Shown here: one piece after another, positions 49,601 to 61,881 of the stretch
Numbering within the stretch: the stretch's first letter is position 1
How the letters are laid out: each line of letters starts with the position of its first letter
Assembly: GCA_030015575.1 (NCBI GenBank)
Contig: JASDDO010000006.1
Coordinates: 207,705,632 to 207,769,631, forward strand
DNA length: 64,000 nucleotides
Origin: Agapanthus africanus
Lineage: Eukaryota > Streptophyta > Magnoliopsida > Asparagales > Amaryllidaceae
Reading direction: 5' to 3'
Position numbers and translations under genes: made by a program
Notes under the pieces: generated by a model
What the model was told of the DNA's origin: nothing
The model's input: the letters and a program-made list of their open reading frames with translations, nothing else
Database searches by the model: none

Positions 49601-50835
49601 CAATTTTCTTTGTCGTTATTCTGATCCCTTTATTTGTCTTTACTTATTATCTTCTGTACACCACATTTTGGCTAATTGGTTTTCTTCCTTCCCTACTGTT
49701 CGGCACCTGCCTATGGTTTGGAGGAAGACTATCCAATAAGCTCAATAGGTGTACCCTTTCCTAATCCTAGGAGCCCTCACAACCTGGGAGAAGGTAAAGG
49801 GAAAAGACAACCGAATAATCCTAGTCAATCTCTCCAGAACTAGAATCCATCCTCGAATCTAGAACAAGTTCCTTCGAGGTCGTATGTAACTATACGATGG
49901 ATTTATCCAATAGACGTGGATGTTCGTAGTGATACGGGGTGTTTTGGAGAAATGCAAAGGTGATATAGAAGTGGCAATGATATATGCGACACCGTGACAT
50001 TCCAAAAGCCAAAGTGTTTTAAGAAGGTTCGGTTAACTTGGTTCATGAGTTTTAGTCTAGGTCGGGCCATGGTTGCAGCCAAAGAGAGAGAGAGAGAGAA
50101 AAGAAACACTCAGCGTGCACTCTAACCTAGATCAGAATGGTTAATCACTTTATCTAATCAGGATGGCTCCCACTATTTTCTCGAATTCTCCTCCAAACCC
50201 TAAAGGAGAATTAGTCGGGATCATCTAAAATCACCCGACGAGTAATCCTACTCATCAGTGAGAATCAGGATCCAACTATCATCGCATGATAACTTGATGG
50301 AAGCCACTCAAATTATCACACTCCAGAAGGTATGCGCATGCCTGGCAAGTTTCCTGTATATTTGAAACTCCCGATGTGATTTTTATCCCATGCTCTTATG
50401 ACCTTAACGTAGGCCAACAAATCATAAGTCACATGTCAAGTTCTACCCGTCATTGTCCAGGTTAATTTGAACCCACCCATATATACCCTTGACGTAGGCC
50501 AACAAAGTAATACGACTGTCCCAAACCAACGTATCTATCTATGCAACAGAAAAGTAACAAATAGCTACCATACACTATGCCTTGACGTAGGCCAACAAAC
50601 ATAGCATGAATACTAAGTGCTACCAGTCTGAAATGACGGAGGGCTACGAATGGTTTTTGGCGAAAAACCTTTAACATAATGAACTTGATATCGTTAAAGG
50701 AACCTGATAGCTTTTATAAATATATAGTTGTGAAAACCTTTGCTAAAGAGGTCACTCTCGGTGAAGGGATCTCGGCTCTTTCCTCATCGAAGGAGGTGCA
50801 GGATATTCCAAATTGAATACCACGATCAAGTCAAC
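46645..50835 (-). mobile_element. Copia copy I, internal region (truncated)
   Basis: Beginning with the polypurine tract in reverse (46645-46656), it follows the internal region of F: a decayed pol (about 46700-48700), a leader with two units of about 410 bp (about 49220-50060), the three-hairpin array (50395-50604), and one GTGAAGGGATCTCGG segment (about 50745-50830). The pol remnant shares with F a TGA inside the late reverse transcriptase segment, in a GN-stop-VN context. The region ends abruptly at 50835, where gypsy sequence M begins; the remaining leader and 5' LTR are missing. Confidence 0.8.
46700..48700 (-). pseudogene. pol: Decayed copia pol remnant of copy I
   Basis: Minus-strand translation gives scattered matches to the D pol in the right order, such as an FRMDDSW-type segment near 47370 and a SNPGE motif near 47180. 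Stops and frameshifts are many. Non-functional. Confidence 0.65.
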
Positions 50836-53036
50836 TATCAAGTCAATCGGGAGGGGTATGGAAACCACCTAAATCTGAGTTGATATACACATATATATAC
50901 AATAGTCGGTGATCTCGCCTCAATAGTATCACGTATGATACGGTATATCATATAACATCCTCGAGTCATGAGTGCGGATCTAACATCAATATAAAGCTCG
51001 TACGGTAAATCGTCGTATGGCATCCCAATAGCTGGGTACGGGTCAATATCACATTATCTCATCACATATCAGGTATCACTACCATCATATCACATAATCT
51101 AGGGTACAACTCTAAGTCTAGTACCATCGATACCATCTATATAAATATGAATGCGGGGTAAAACATATACCCAAAGGCCCGCTAAAACCATCATGTCGCA
51201 TCTCAAATACGAACTCTGTCATATCGCCGAATCTCACGGCCTCAATCAAACCTCATCGACTCATCTCAATCCCACGCATCATCCTCAAATCCCGTATATG
51301 AACACATAGTCCCATACCATGCGTAGATATACACACCTCCATGTGCGCACAGATAAAAGAAAGAATGTATGCAAGTATATGTGTACGTGTATGTGTGGGT
51401 GTGCAACCCCTACTCTAGGGTTTCGCACTATACTAAACCAATACATCCTTATCATCAATAATCTTAAACAACATATAAAAAACATAATAAATATATGTGT
51501 GTATACGTATTTGTATACATCACCACGGACTGCGGGGGTGCTATACGCCATCCACCCGACTTCCCCCATAGATATAATCTACTCACCTCGCTTCTCGTGT
51601 GCCGATGCCGATGTCGCCATTTTCATCTTCTTCGCCTCAACCTCACGTAGGGTACCTACAAGTATATCACAAACGCTAAAGCACATGAAAATCACATCGG
51701 AAAACCAAAACAGCACACGCTACTTGCATAGGTAAAAACCTATCGTCTCGCATGTAAACACGATCAATATCCACTTGTCGTTGACGTCCAAACGCCACCC
51801 GACAGAAACGAATCACCAAATACCAAAATCCATGCTAAAACAAGTCGTAAACCATGCGCCAACATAGGAAAATCAATCCAGATTTTACCCTAGATGGAAT
51901 CAGAGAAAATTGCACATGCCATGGGTCAAGACTACTGGAAATAGGGCCATGTACCAAGAACGAGGCCAAACCCCCCTGCTCTGGCCGCAATTTGCGGCCA
52001 GATGGGATTTATTTGCGGCCGGGAATAGGAGTTGGGGGCTAGGTTTTGGTGTGGTGTTTCCAGGGTGCCTGCACATCTCACTGTCAACTCAATTTTATTT
52101 TAGGGGTCTCGGGGTGATAGCAGATTCCTAAATACGATCACAGATTCACAGTTTTTCCCCGAGATCGTCTCATAAATCCGTATTCTGTGTTTTAGCTTCA
52201 GGTTTGGTCTAATCTATCATCACACCAGGGGTTCTAGGGTCACCACAAGACTCAATTTCACTTTTGATTTCAGGTCTAACCCTAAACCCTAACTGGAATT
52301 CTCCAAAGTCTACAAAACGACACCATATCGTTATGAAACTAGAATTGATGCACAAGAAATGAAATACTACTCTGATAGGTGCAGAATTTACCTCCTTTGG
52401 CAACTCAAGAAAATTCTTGAGTTGCTCAAGGTCCTCCAAATCCATTCTTGCTAGGTTCAATGTGTAGCTAGTGAGCTCGGGAACAAGTTTTGTGAAATGG
52501 GAATAGGATTTTGGGGTTGTATTCATGGTGGATCTAGGTTGAAGAGGGAGGAGGAAGAAGAGGGAGGAGGAGCAGCAGCAGCTTATCTTGAAGAGGGGAG
52601 AGAAAATGAGAAGGGAAATGATGGGGGGCATGGGTCAAAAGAGGTTTGACCTTGTCTTTCTCTTTCATCATCATACTTACCTTTTCTTTTCTTTCCTTTT
52701 CTTTTTCTTCTCCCAACATGGTGAACCCTAAGCAATCATGCACCCAAGACATGTAACAAGTGTAACAAGTGTGGAAAATGATATGTGCATATTTTTGCAC
52801 AACAATGCTAAAAACCCGATTAGCGATTTTTAATCGCGATTAGCACTAAATTAGCATATAACTAATCATAAAAACTTAAAAATGGCATAATTTCATAAAA
52901 TACGCTATTTTAGAATTTTCCATAATCTTTCCCTATTTATTTGTATTTAATTATACCGGAATATTAAAATATTCATTAAAATAATATTAAATTATAAAAA
53001 TTCCCAAAAATAATATTTTATTATTTTGAAACGTTA
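50836..53036 (+). mobile_element. Gypsy-type LTR fragment M (3' part)
   Basis: Homologous to G1 from about 16010 onward, including the GGGGGTGCTATACGCCATCCACCC stretch (51534 onward), and ending GAAACGTTACA. The first ~2 kb of the LTR is absent. It contains a 21-bp palindrome, CTGGCCGCAA-T-TTGCGGCCAG (51981-52001), with a further half-site at 52013-52020. No coding region found. Confidence 0.75.
51981..52020. other. GC-rich palindrome in gypsy LTR M
   Basis: A perfect 10-bp inverted repeat with a one-base centre, plus a third TTGCGGCC copy 11 bases on. Confidence 0.85.
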
Positions 53037-53824
53037 CAATAGCATTGATTGTTAAGTGAAAAAAATCTCCCAAGAGTAATCCTACTCATCAGTGGGATGG
53101 GGTCCAACAATTATTGTGTGATGACCTAGATGGAATCCACTCTAGTCACCACACTCCAGAAGGTATGCTAAACCTACAAGTTTCCTTTGTATTTGAAACT
53201 CTCGATGTGATTTTTGACCCAAGCTCTTATGACCTTGACGAAAGCCAACAAATCATAATATGCAAGTCAAGTTCCTCCCGTCATTGTCCTGATTAATTTA
53301 GACCCACTCGTACTCACCCTTGACGAAGGCCAACAAGGTTGTATGACTGTCCTAATCTAATGCATCTATCTATGCTACAAACAAGCAACACACCACTACC
53401 ATTCACTATGCCTTGACGAAGGCCAACAAACATAGCATGAATACGATATGCTACTCATTTGAAACGACGGAGGGCTACGGTTGTTTTTTGGCAAAAACCT
53501 TGAACGTAATGAACTTGATATAGTTGAAGGAACGATGGCTATGAAAAAGAGTGGCTCAAACTCCACCTTTTAAACGAGTGTTTTGAAAAGAACCGAGTGG
53601 TTTTTTCAAAATGTTCCAACAACATCTTTTTAGGTTTATTTCCTTGCATTAATCAATATTAATGTGGTCCCATCAATTAACCTTATCATTGCAGAAAAGA
53701 AACGAAAATTGAATTTACTCTTATGCCAACCGCATTCGCCACGGGGCCCTATCATACACCGTTAGGTTACTTAACTAACGGCAGAGCGGGGGCTGGACTA
53801 GCGCGGGTGCAAAACATAAGCAAC

Positions 53825-53827
<3 letters not shown>

Positions 53828-53885
<58 letters not shown>
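53828..53885. repeat. (TA)29 microsatellite
   Basis: 58 bp of uninterrupted TA repeat in the leader of copy N; the homologous place in the other copies has only short TA runs. Confidence 0.97.
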
Positions 53886-53886
<1 letters not shown>

Positions 53887-54817
53887 CCATCCGTCTCACG
53901 CAAAAATAAGAATTCCAGATCATAGAATCACAGATGAATATATTGGATATACTAGGATTTCCGTGTTTCGTTTTAGCCTATAATGAAACACGGATTCCAT
54001 GGTCGTGATGAATAGCCAAAAACCCAACCCCAGACCCCTACGGGTGCGGCAAACTACCCGCCAAATTCTCGAAGTGAAGCAACCTCCCTCAATAAAATGA
54101 GTAGGCCACTCGGCACTTCAAGAACACAGTAGTTTGTGCACCCCACATTGGGTCTATCCTAGGAGCAAAAAACAGTAAATGAAATAATACAATGGTGGCT
54201 ACAACCTCAACCCGGATGTGCCCCGCAAAATAATATTACGTCACATTTACAAATTACATGAATGAAAGAAAAGAAAACACTCTTCTCACATCCTCCGTCT
54301 ATTCATTCACGACGATCCAATACTCCATATACACAAACCACAATCATAATCACAGAAATGTGCAACCCCCACTAATCGACATATAGCAATTAGCGGACGT
54401 TTCGAAACACATTTATAAACTGAAAACAGACAAACGATGTTAAACTTTTGACTTCTAGACACTCTGAATTGCCCTTACTCAAATATGACAGAATATGAAT
54501 TCTGGGCAAAAACAAACAACACCATAAAACCAAAATCCAAGAGATTAGAACACCACCAAAACACGAAGACAAAATATCATTTTATAACCGGCCAGGCCCG
54601 GAAAAAATGAGTTTTGGCCGGCCAAAGTTATGTTGTTTTGCCTCATTTTTCCATGGTGTTCTAGTTACATTACAAGTAGTCTTCTGCAGTTGTTTAAAAA
54701 AATTTTAAAAGACTTTTAAAAATTTCCAGAAACTTGGATTTAGATCTAAACATTTCGGAGTCATTTCGGTTTCGAAACTTTATACATCGTCAAAAACAGC
54801 TAGCTAGGGTTTAAGTT

Positions 54818-54830
54818 GGCTCTGATACCA
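54818..54830 (-). other. Primer binding site of copia copy N
   Basis: GGCTCTGATACCA is the reverse complement of TGGTATCAGAGCC and lies directly against the LTR start. Confidence 0.92.
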
Positions 54831-55866
54831 TGTAAGTCGATGTCGCACACTCCATATGGTTAGTGGGGAGGTGGAATTTGCAAACAACAATTTTTAAAAA
54901 AGCAACATCGACCTAAGTACTCGGATCTTATCATAAACCCTAAATAGCAAAATTTAAGAAGATACTAATCTACTATGAAGAGACTTATACCTTCCCGATC
55001 AAGTCCTCCGGGTCTTCTATGTCCTTCTTTGCCCCTCTCCTTGGCTCCTAGGTAGCTTGACATGAAATCGGTCACCGGTCTCCTCTTCGTCGAAGAAGAT
55101 CCACCCGAGGGCCTCTAGTCCAAGCTTCAACCTCAACTAAGAGGAAACTAAGAAGTCTAATTTGCTAGAATAGACTACTAAGTAGATGTAGAGAATGATC
55201 TATGGAGTATTTTGTCTCAAAAGCCATAGGGATCACAACTCATGTGAGGGTTAGGGGTTGAGGAAGAAGGAGAGGAAATTTAGAGAGAGAATGAGCTAAA
55301 GAAAAATGATCTAGCTCTTGTGATCATAAGAGACTGGCTAAGTCTTTCCAATAATTCAAGCATGGATTATTTTAGATGCAAAATAATCAGCCATGCTTGA
55401 ATAGTACAACCAAATGAATAAAATAAAAACCAACCCATGCTTTCATCCATACCACAAATATCTCCAAATATCACCTCATTAATCCATTTTTAAAAATAGA
55501 TAAATCTAATAATGAGGTGTCTCCTTCTAGAAGCTTGTCTTGCGAAATTACAAGAATGCCCTCACCGTATATACATACCCGTATTCGTATTCCAAAAAAT
55601 ACGAATACATCGAGACAAAAATAATCCAACAATATAATACTAGGATCCGGCTTAAACCAAAGCCCACTAGTATTATCCGTCCGAACATCATCTATGTAGC
55701 CAGTACACGTATGTGATCGAAACCCTGCCGTAAGACCATATGGCTTCTACATCGTTTCGCCTGAACCAGGGAAACCCTCTGTGTGGGACTCTAAAAACTC
55801 GACAGTACGCTGGCGGTGGGTTTATCCACAAGTCCATCAGTGGTACAAGCTGTACGTAACGGCTAC
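54831..55866 (-). mobile_element. 5' LTR of copia copy N (first half)
   Basis: It begins TGTAAGTCGATGTCGC and matches the family up to GTAACGGCTAC, where gypsy J is inserted. The remainder is outside the window. Confidence 0.82.
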
Positions 55867-56775
55867 TGTCATGACCGATACTTAAATCACACAACATCTA
55901 AAGGCGTAACGTAATTCAAGTAAGCCGAAGACCAGAAATCTAAACCTTTTTGAGGAAAATAGTGGAGGTGCAGTTTTGAAATAAAGGTATAATGAAATCA
56001 AGTATTTATTTAAATGCATAAATAATGTTATATAAAAATACAATGGATTATATACTAGAGATGAAAACATTTTTCGTCCTTTAAAAATTTGGGCAGTACC
56101 TCCCTTGTATATTTTGATCCAAAATCCACATACAAGCAATGTATATAGGCATCCCCAAGCGAGAGCTAGCTCTTCGCCAATCGGCTGAATCACAACCACG
56201 CAAGTATGCAATATATATACGATGCCCAACGACGAAGATCAACACAGAAAGAATAAATAAATACAACAAGACATCAACAAGTCAAAAGAAGCAAACATAC
56301 ACCCATCACTCTAAGTCTCGCAAAACAAGTCTGTCTAGGTCTACCAATATACAAAATCTAGTTTCTGACCGATGGAGTTTATCTAGATACAATAGGAATA
56401 AATGTACAAGAGCGGGAATGATCCAATGTGTGTCCCACCTACCATAGCAAAACACCCTGGATGAAGCTGTGTGCCAGCGATACGGCTACTGATCCAAGTG
56501 GTCAAACCTGCAAGAAAGTTGTGGCACAACGGGGGTGAGTTGCCAACTCATAAGTAGAAAACATCAGCAGATAGAAATCGAATAAACAACGATTCCTAGG
56601 TCATACTGTATCATGAAGGTAATACTATGGTGTCTAGAGTGACCATGTATACATATATGCCAACAATAGAGTCAATGCCAATGGCATGTAGAAATAAATA
56701 TCTGAAATCATATGTCTGTATGGATGTGGATATCATCCATGTGTGTCCATCAATGCCAAGAATTGACGCTCCACT
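55867..56775 (+). mobile_element. Gypsy-type LTR fragment J (start of LTR)
   Basis: It starts TGTCATGACCGATAC, like G1 and G2, and follows G1 (14070-14950) for about 900 bp. GCTAC (55862-55866) would be the target duplication. The match fades near 56775. Confidence 0.75.
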
Positions 56776-57840
56776 CCGTTGACATCAGAGATGCGATACG
56801 CATGCAGAGGCGTTGAGATGCGACCAGTTTCCGAGGAAATGCTGTGCTGAGGACGCAGATGACCAGAGAAGTACCAGAACGGAATCGTCCCCGTTAGCAC
56901 ACCTGACAGGGCCGATGAGCCGATTGATTGCGAGATAGGTAATCCGCAGAGAAGATAAGGACCCAGAGACAGAGGATGCCAGACCGTGAGCAAGAGGCAA
57001 GTAGAGACCTTGCGCTGCTGGCATTGGATGCACCGACACCTTCCCGACTTTGAAGGAGGATATATCGACGGCGGTATTTACGATTTGTGATTTTATGATT
57101 CGATTATCACGCATCCGTCACCTTGGATTTCGGTATTTTTTTTGGGAGACCTGTTCCCATGATTTAGTCTTGATGGCTGAGTTCCATGATTCTGTTTTCG
57201 TGCACCATGGTTGCACCTACTGGGTATTCATATTTGTGTACAGGATGCACCAGATTTATATTTCGTGCCTTTGTTGTACTGGATTTGTATTTTGTGCACT
57301 ACAGTTGCACCTGACTCCGATTTGATGTCATTCGACATATCGATTTTGATTCTGATATTGATGTTGATTTCGTGCACTCCGTGCATTTGATTTGGATTTT
57401 CGCGCGTGATGAGCGCATGTTTTGAGATGCGATTTTGGTGCACACCAGATTCACTAAATCGGGATTCCTTGTGCATGTCAGATGCACCTGATTTTGCTGT
57501 CAGGCACGCCCGTTGCCCTTGGAAGATGTTTCGTGCACACCCGTTGCACCTAGATGATGTTTCTGTGCACATGTATGGCACATATATATTTTGATTTCCG
57601 TGCGCACCAGACACACAGGGTATGCTTATATACATTTTTGGGATTTATTCCTTATGGACCAGTACATTTTTATGATGTTTGTTATTTGTTTTGTACTGAG
57701 CAGGACTAGTCAGAGGACAGTACCTGGACAGATTTGGCATGCATTTACTTCAGATGTTTACATGTATAGTTCTGACTTATATCATATTGGTTTTGTTTTG
57801 GATTTGACAGTGTGGCTGTACCATAACTCCGATGATTGCG
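56776..57840. other. Unassigned segment between gypsy fragments J and K
   Basis: I cannot align this to other parts of the window. It is GC-richer at 56780-57040 and holds about nine degenerate GTGCAC-centred motifs at 57190-57620. Open frames of 90-135 codons occur on both strands without recognisable domains. It could be gypsy internal sequence or a diverged LTR end. Confidence 0.4.
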
Positions 57841-59788
57841 GGATGCAAATCCGGCGACCTCGGGTGGGTAGGTGAGCTTGGGTTTGGGTTCTGTAGGGTA
57901 GCCACCTGAAGGTGTTTAAGGGTGTTTGGTCCTACTAGATTCTTCTGTTGTGAAAATAGGTGAAATCCGGGAACTGTTAGGGGTGTTTACATGACCATGG
58001 TGACACGTTACCCTGACCTGAACCATAGAATTCGACCCGATGCACAAAGTTTAGAATTGATCCATGTAGGTCTTGTGAGTATTTTGGGTGTGCAGGGAAA
58101 TCTGGAGCAACCCAGAGAATTTCTGAGAGTAGCAAACAATACCAAAGACCAATTTTTGACCATAGAAGACCACCATGACAAAATGAGACCCAACTGAGCA
58201 TGGGGGGCCGGTCTCACTGGAATTTCTAGGGATGGGGGCGGCCACTTGGTTGTCTGGGGTGCTGGGGTTGGTTCAGTAGCTCAATTACACATTATGCATC
58301 ACCCTATACTTATTTGCTTGCCTTTATTTGACCTGAGTCAAAATCTGGGAACACTTTGGTGTGATTTAGGATATGTTTTCCGTATTTCGAATGATGAGTT
58401 TTGATATTTGGATTCGTTTTTGGTTGTCACATGTTTGTACATCGACAACAAGGGTTGTTTGGTTTATTTTGTACGCGTATGCTATAGATTCTAACCTACG
58501 AGCAAGGCGCGTGTCGTTTTGGATTTTAGAACTTGATTTTAATAGCGTTGCGATATGTGTTGTTATTGTATGTACCTTTGCGTGGATTCCGAGACGCCGG
58601 AGCATGGCGTCAACGACTTCGGCAAGCGAAGACCACTGTGAGTAGATCTATATCTACCGGGGAAGTCGGGAGGATGGCGTATAACACCCCCACAAAGTTT
58701 TGATGGAAAACTGATTTATAGAATATGGTTAGGGAAACCTAAATTAGAAAACTAGGGTTAGAATGAAGATAGCTATGAAACCATATTAGAAACTAGAGGA
58801 TAGTTAGAAGTGATATGTTATGACTGTTATAGGATGACGGAATTAGAGGATGACGTTTGTCAATTTTGCCGTTTAGGGTACTGTAGGACTAGATAGTCGA
58901 TGTAGATGTGTCATCCGAACCATACCTTTTTCTAAACCGAAGAATCGTATGTATCTTTTAAATATATACCTTGAGGGACATTACGGATTTTCAAATGATA
59001 TCTTTTCCTTAAAAACACCGTAGCCCCTATTTTCAAAAGTACGATTCGCTTCTTTCAAAATCTGCTTGTATGGTTCGGGTGTGTATGTTAGATTAGATAC
59101 TTATACTTATAGTAGAGATAGAATTTTTATGTAAACTCGACATGATGTGAGATATAAATGCGACGAAAGAATATAAGACGGATATGATGAGATGATGATA
59201 TGATGATATGATGGTATACGAATGCGAGTCGATCGAGATGATTTATACCCTGCCGGTCCCCTGATATGAGATTATTGCGGATGTGACCTGGGACATAGGA
59301 TTATAGGGATATATATATAGAGAGTGTTGTGAATCATGGATGATGGGCCGTACGTGATATTAGGCCGTACCCTCATTTGTCGTATAGGATGATAGGATCC
59401 CTATTAGCTTAATGCCGCCGTACGATGATTTTCCATGCGTAATGAGTTTGACTTGATGATTGATCCATACCCTTGACTAGAGGTTGTCATACGATGGATT
59501 ATACTGTACGTAGTGTTGTTAGGCTGGATGTCGATTGATAGATTAACCGACTCGACCATGTTAGATATGTATACCTTATAGCTTCTAGCTGACGATTTAC
59601 CTTATGATGCAATCATGTTTTTCACATTGTACTACTTATACCCGTGATAATACACCTGCACCATTATCGATGATGCGTATGTTACTCGTACACAGATTGT
59701 AGGCTCACACACTTCATCATCGATAATTGCCATGCCACTACACAGTAGGACTGCTGCATCATGATATGACTCTTCGCATAACATGCTT

Positions 59789-60310
59789 ACATATACATCG
59801 ATACATCCATATTTGCGCACATACACATTGTATATCCATATTGGTGCACATATACACTGATATATCCATAATTGCGCACATACACATTGTATATTCATAT
59901 TGGTGCACATATACATTGATATATTTGCGCACATACACATTGTATATTCATATTGGTGCATATATACATTGATACATCCATATCTGCGCACATACACATT
60001 ATATATTCATATTGGTGCATATATACATTGATACATCCATATCTGCGCACATACACATTGTGTATTCATATTGGTGCACATATACATTGATATACCCATA
60101 TTTGCGCACATACCCATTGTATATCCATATTTGCGCACATATACATTGATATATCCATATTTGCGCACATACACATTGTATATCCATATTTGCGCACATA
60201 CACATTGTATATCCATATTGGTATACATATACATGATATACCCATATTTGCGCACATACACATTGTATATCCATATTGATGCACGCATACATTGGTACAT
60301 CTATACTTAC
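59789..60310. repeat. ~30-bp minisatellite in K
   Basis: About 17 units of 29-30 bp alternate between a CATATTTGCGCACATACACA type and a CATATTGGTGCACATATACA type. G1 and G2 lack this expansion. Frames of up to about 100 codons on both strands are by-products of the near multiple-of-three period. Confidence 0.88.
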
Positions 60311-60538
60311 GCATATACATATTGCACCTACATAGTGAACTGGTTTTTTTCGGAGATTGGGAACCGCAGGATATATTTAAAAAAAACTGGAATCATTTTA
60401 AAAGAGCGGTTTTCATTGGTACATCTATACTTGCGCATATACATATTGCACCTACATAGTGAACTGGTTTTTTTCGGAGATTGGGAACCGCAGGATATAT
60501 TTAAAAAAAACTGGAATCATTTTAAAAGAGCGGTTTTC
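60291..60538. repeat. 124-bp tandem duplication in K
   Basis: Two units, 60291-60414 and 60415-60538, begin ATTGGTACATCTATACTT and are almost identical. Confidence 0.92.
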
Positions 60539-61881
60539 CCTTAATATGTCATATCACTATTCCATGTTGCACGATACACGGATATGCTCGCATTTCTCTT
60601 ATATGTCGCATACATCATGCTTTATGATTTTACGCATTGAGATATGCTGTTTTCATGAGATTTCTGGATTTGAGAACCGTGGCGATTTCAAAAGAAAGCA
60701 TGTACTATTTTAAAAACCCGGTTTCTCTTGATATGATATTTCAGTGCGTCCACCATGTGTTTTCTCGGTACTGAGAGCGACATGTGAAACCCTATTCGAG
60801 GAGGCGGATGGGGCCGATTGCGGGTACATGGTGGACCCGGTATGGTACCCCGGGGCGAGAGAGAGATTTCTTGTGGATGACGATGAGCTTGGCAGAGGGA
60901 CTACTATCTACCGGTGATAGTATTTGGGCTCAGCGGATATCCGAACGATACCGATCGAAGTCGAGAGATGATATGGGCCGATCCGGACTGACGGAGCCCG
61001 TGGGCCGATACGGATTGACGGAGCCCGATATATGAGGATTTACGTGCCGATGCTGGGCACGGTTTTCTTGATGTTTTCGAGTGTCGATGCTAGGCACTCA
61101 GGTTCCATGATTTAATATGTCGCGAGGGACACCGTTGATTTATATCCTCATATTTTCATGCACACTCTTTTATGATATTTACGTGCATACATACATTGAT
61201 TATATAGGTGGATGAGATCCACATGCATACATACATTGATTACATGGATGGATGAGATTCATATGAATACATACCATGATTATATGTTGGATGTTATCCA
61301 CATGCTTATAGGCATTGACTACCTTGTTGGCACACATACCGACCCGGTCACCCTAGATATCATAGTATCACCTTTATGATATAGTTGACCTAGGAGTCGT
61401 TATTTATTCGATTTCTACTTGTCGATATATTTCTATTCATGAATTGGCAACTCACCCCCGTTGTGCCACAGTTCTTGCAGGTTGACCGCTTGGATCAGTA
61501 GCGGCATCGCTGGCACACAGCTTCATTTGGATGTTTTGTAGTGGTAGGTGGGACACTTGTATCGTACCCACTCTTGTATTATATTTCATATTGTATCTAG
61601 TTAACTCCATCAATCAATCAAATTTAGTAAATTGTATAAGTAATGAGACTTAGTGGGATTGTTGTTGCAAGACTTAGAGCGAGGGTTTTTTCTCTATTTG
61701 TGATATTTATGTCTTGCTTTCTTTTATCTTTTGTGGTGAACTTCGCCGTTGGGCGTCGTATACTTATTTTTACTGTATTGCGTGGTTGTGATCCGCCGTT
61801 TGGCGAAGAGCTAGCTCCCATTTTGAGATGCCTTTATCATTATTATGTATTTGTGGTTTTGGATCAAAATATACAAAGGAG

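Larger units (their letters stand above)
53037..54830 (-). mobile_element. Copia copy N, internal region (leader part)
   Basis: It starts at a point equivalent to about 50230 in copy I, so it overlaps I and is a separate copy. It carries the three-hairpin array (53226-53435), the CCGTTAG/CTAACGG hairpin (about 53759-53782), a long (TA)n tract (53828-53885), a palindrome CCGGCCA/TGGCCGG (54588-54594, 54615-54621) and a perfect primer binding site in reverse (54818-54830) touching the LTR. The pol side is missing. Confidence 0.8.
57841..61881 (-). mobile_element. Gypsy-type LTR fragment K (reversed)
   Basis: Reverse complement of G1: 57850-58190 matches G1 at 31344-31620, 58200-58590 matches 27078-27460, and 58590-61881 matches 14280-16930. 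It is uninterrupted at the places where F and G2 entered G1, and so confirms both insertion sites. It carries a minisatellite (59789-60310) and a 124-bp duplication (60291-60538). It is cut at 61881 by LTR L. Confidence 0.8.

Noticed and set aside
52262-52284. Telomere-like CTAACCCTAAACCCTAAC
   Set aside because: Only about two units inside gypsy LTR M; not a telomeric array.
59632-60544. Frames of 80-157 codons on both strands with repeated Tyr/Ile/His/Cys peptides
   Set aside because: By-products of the ~30-bp minisatellite and the 124-bp duplication.
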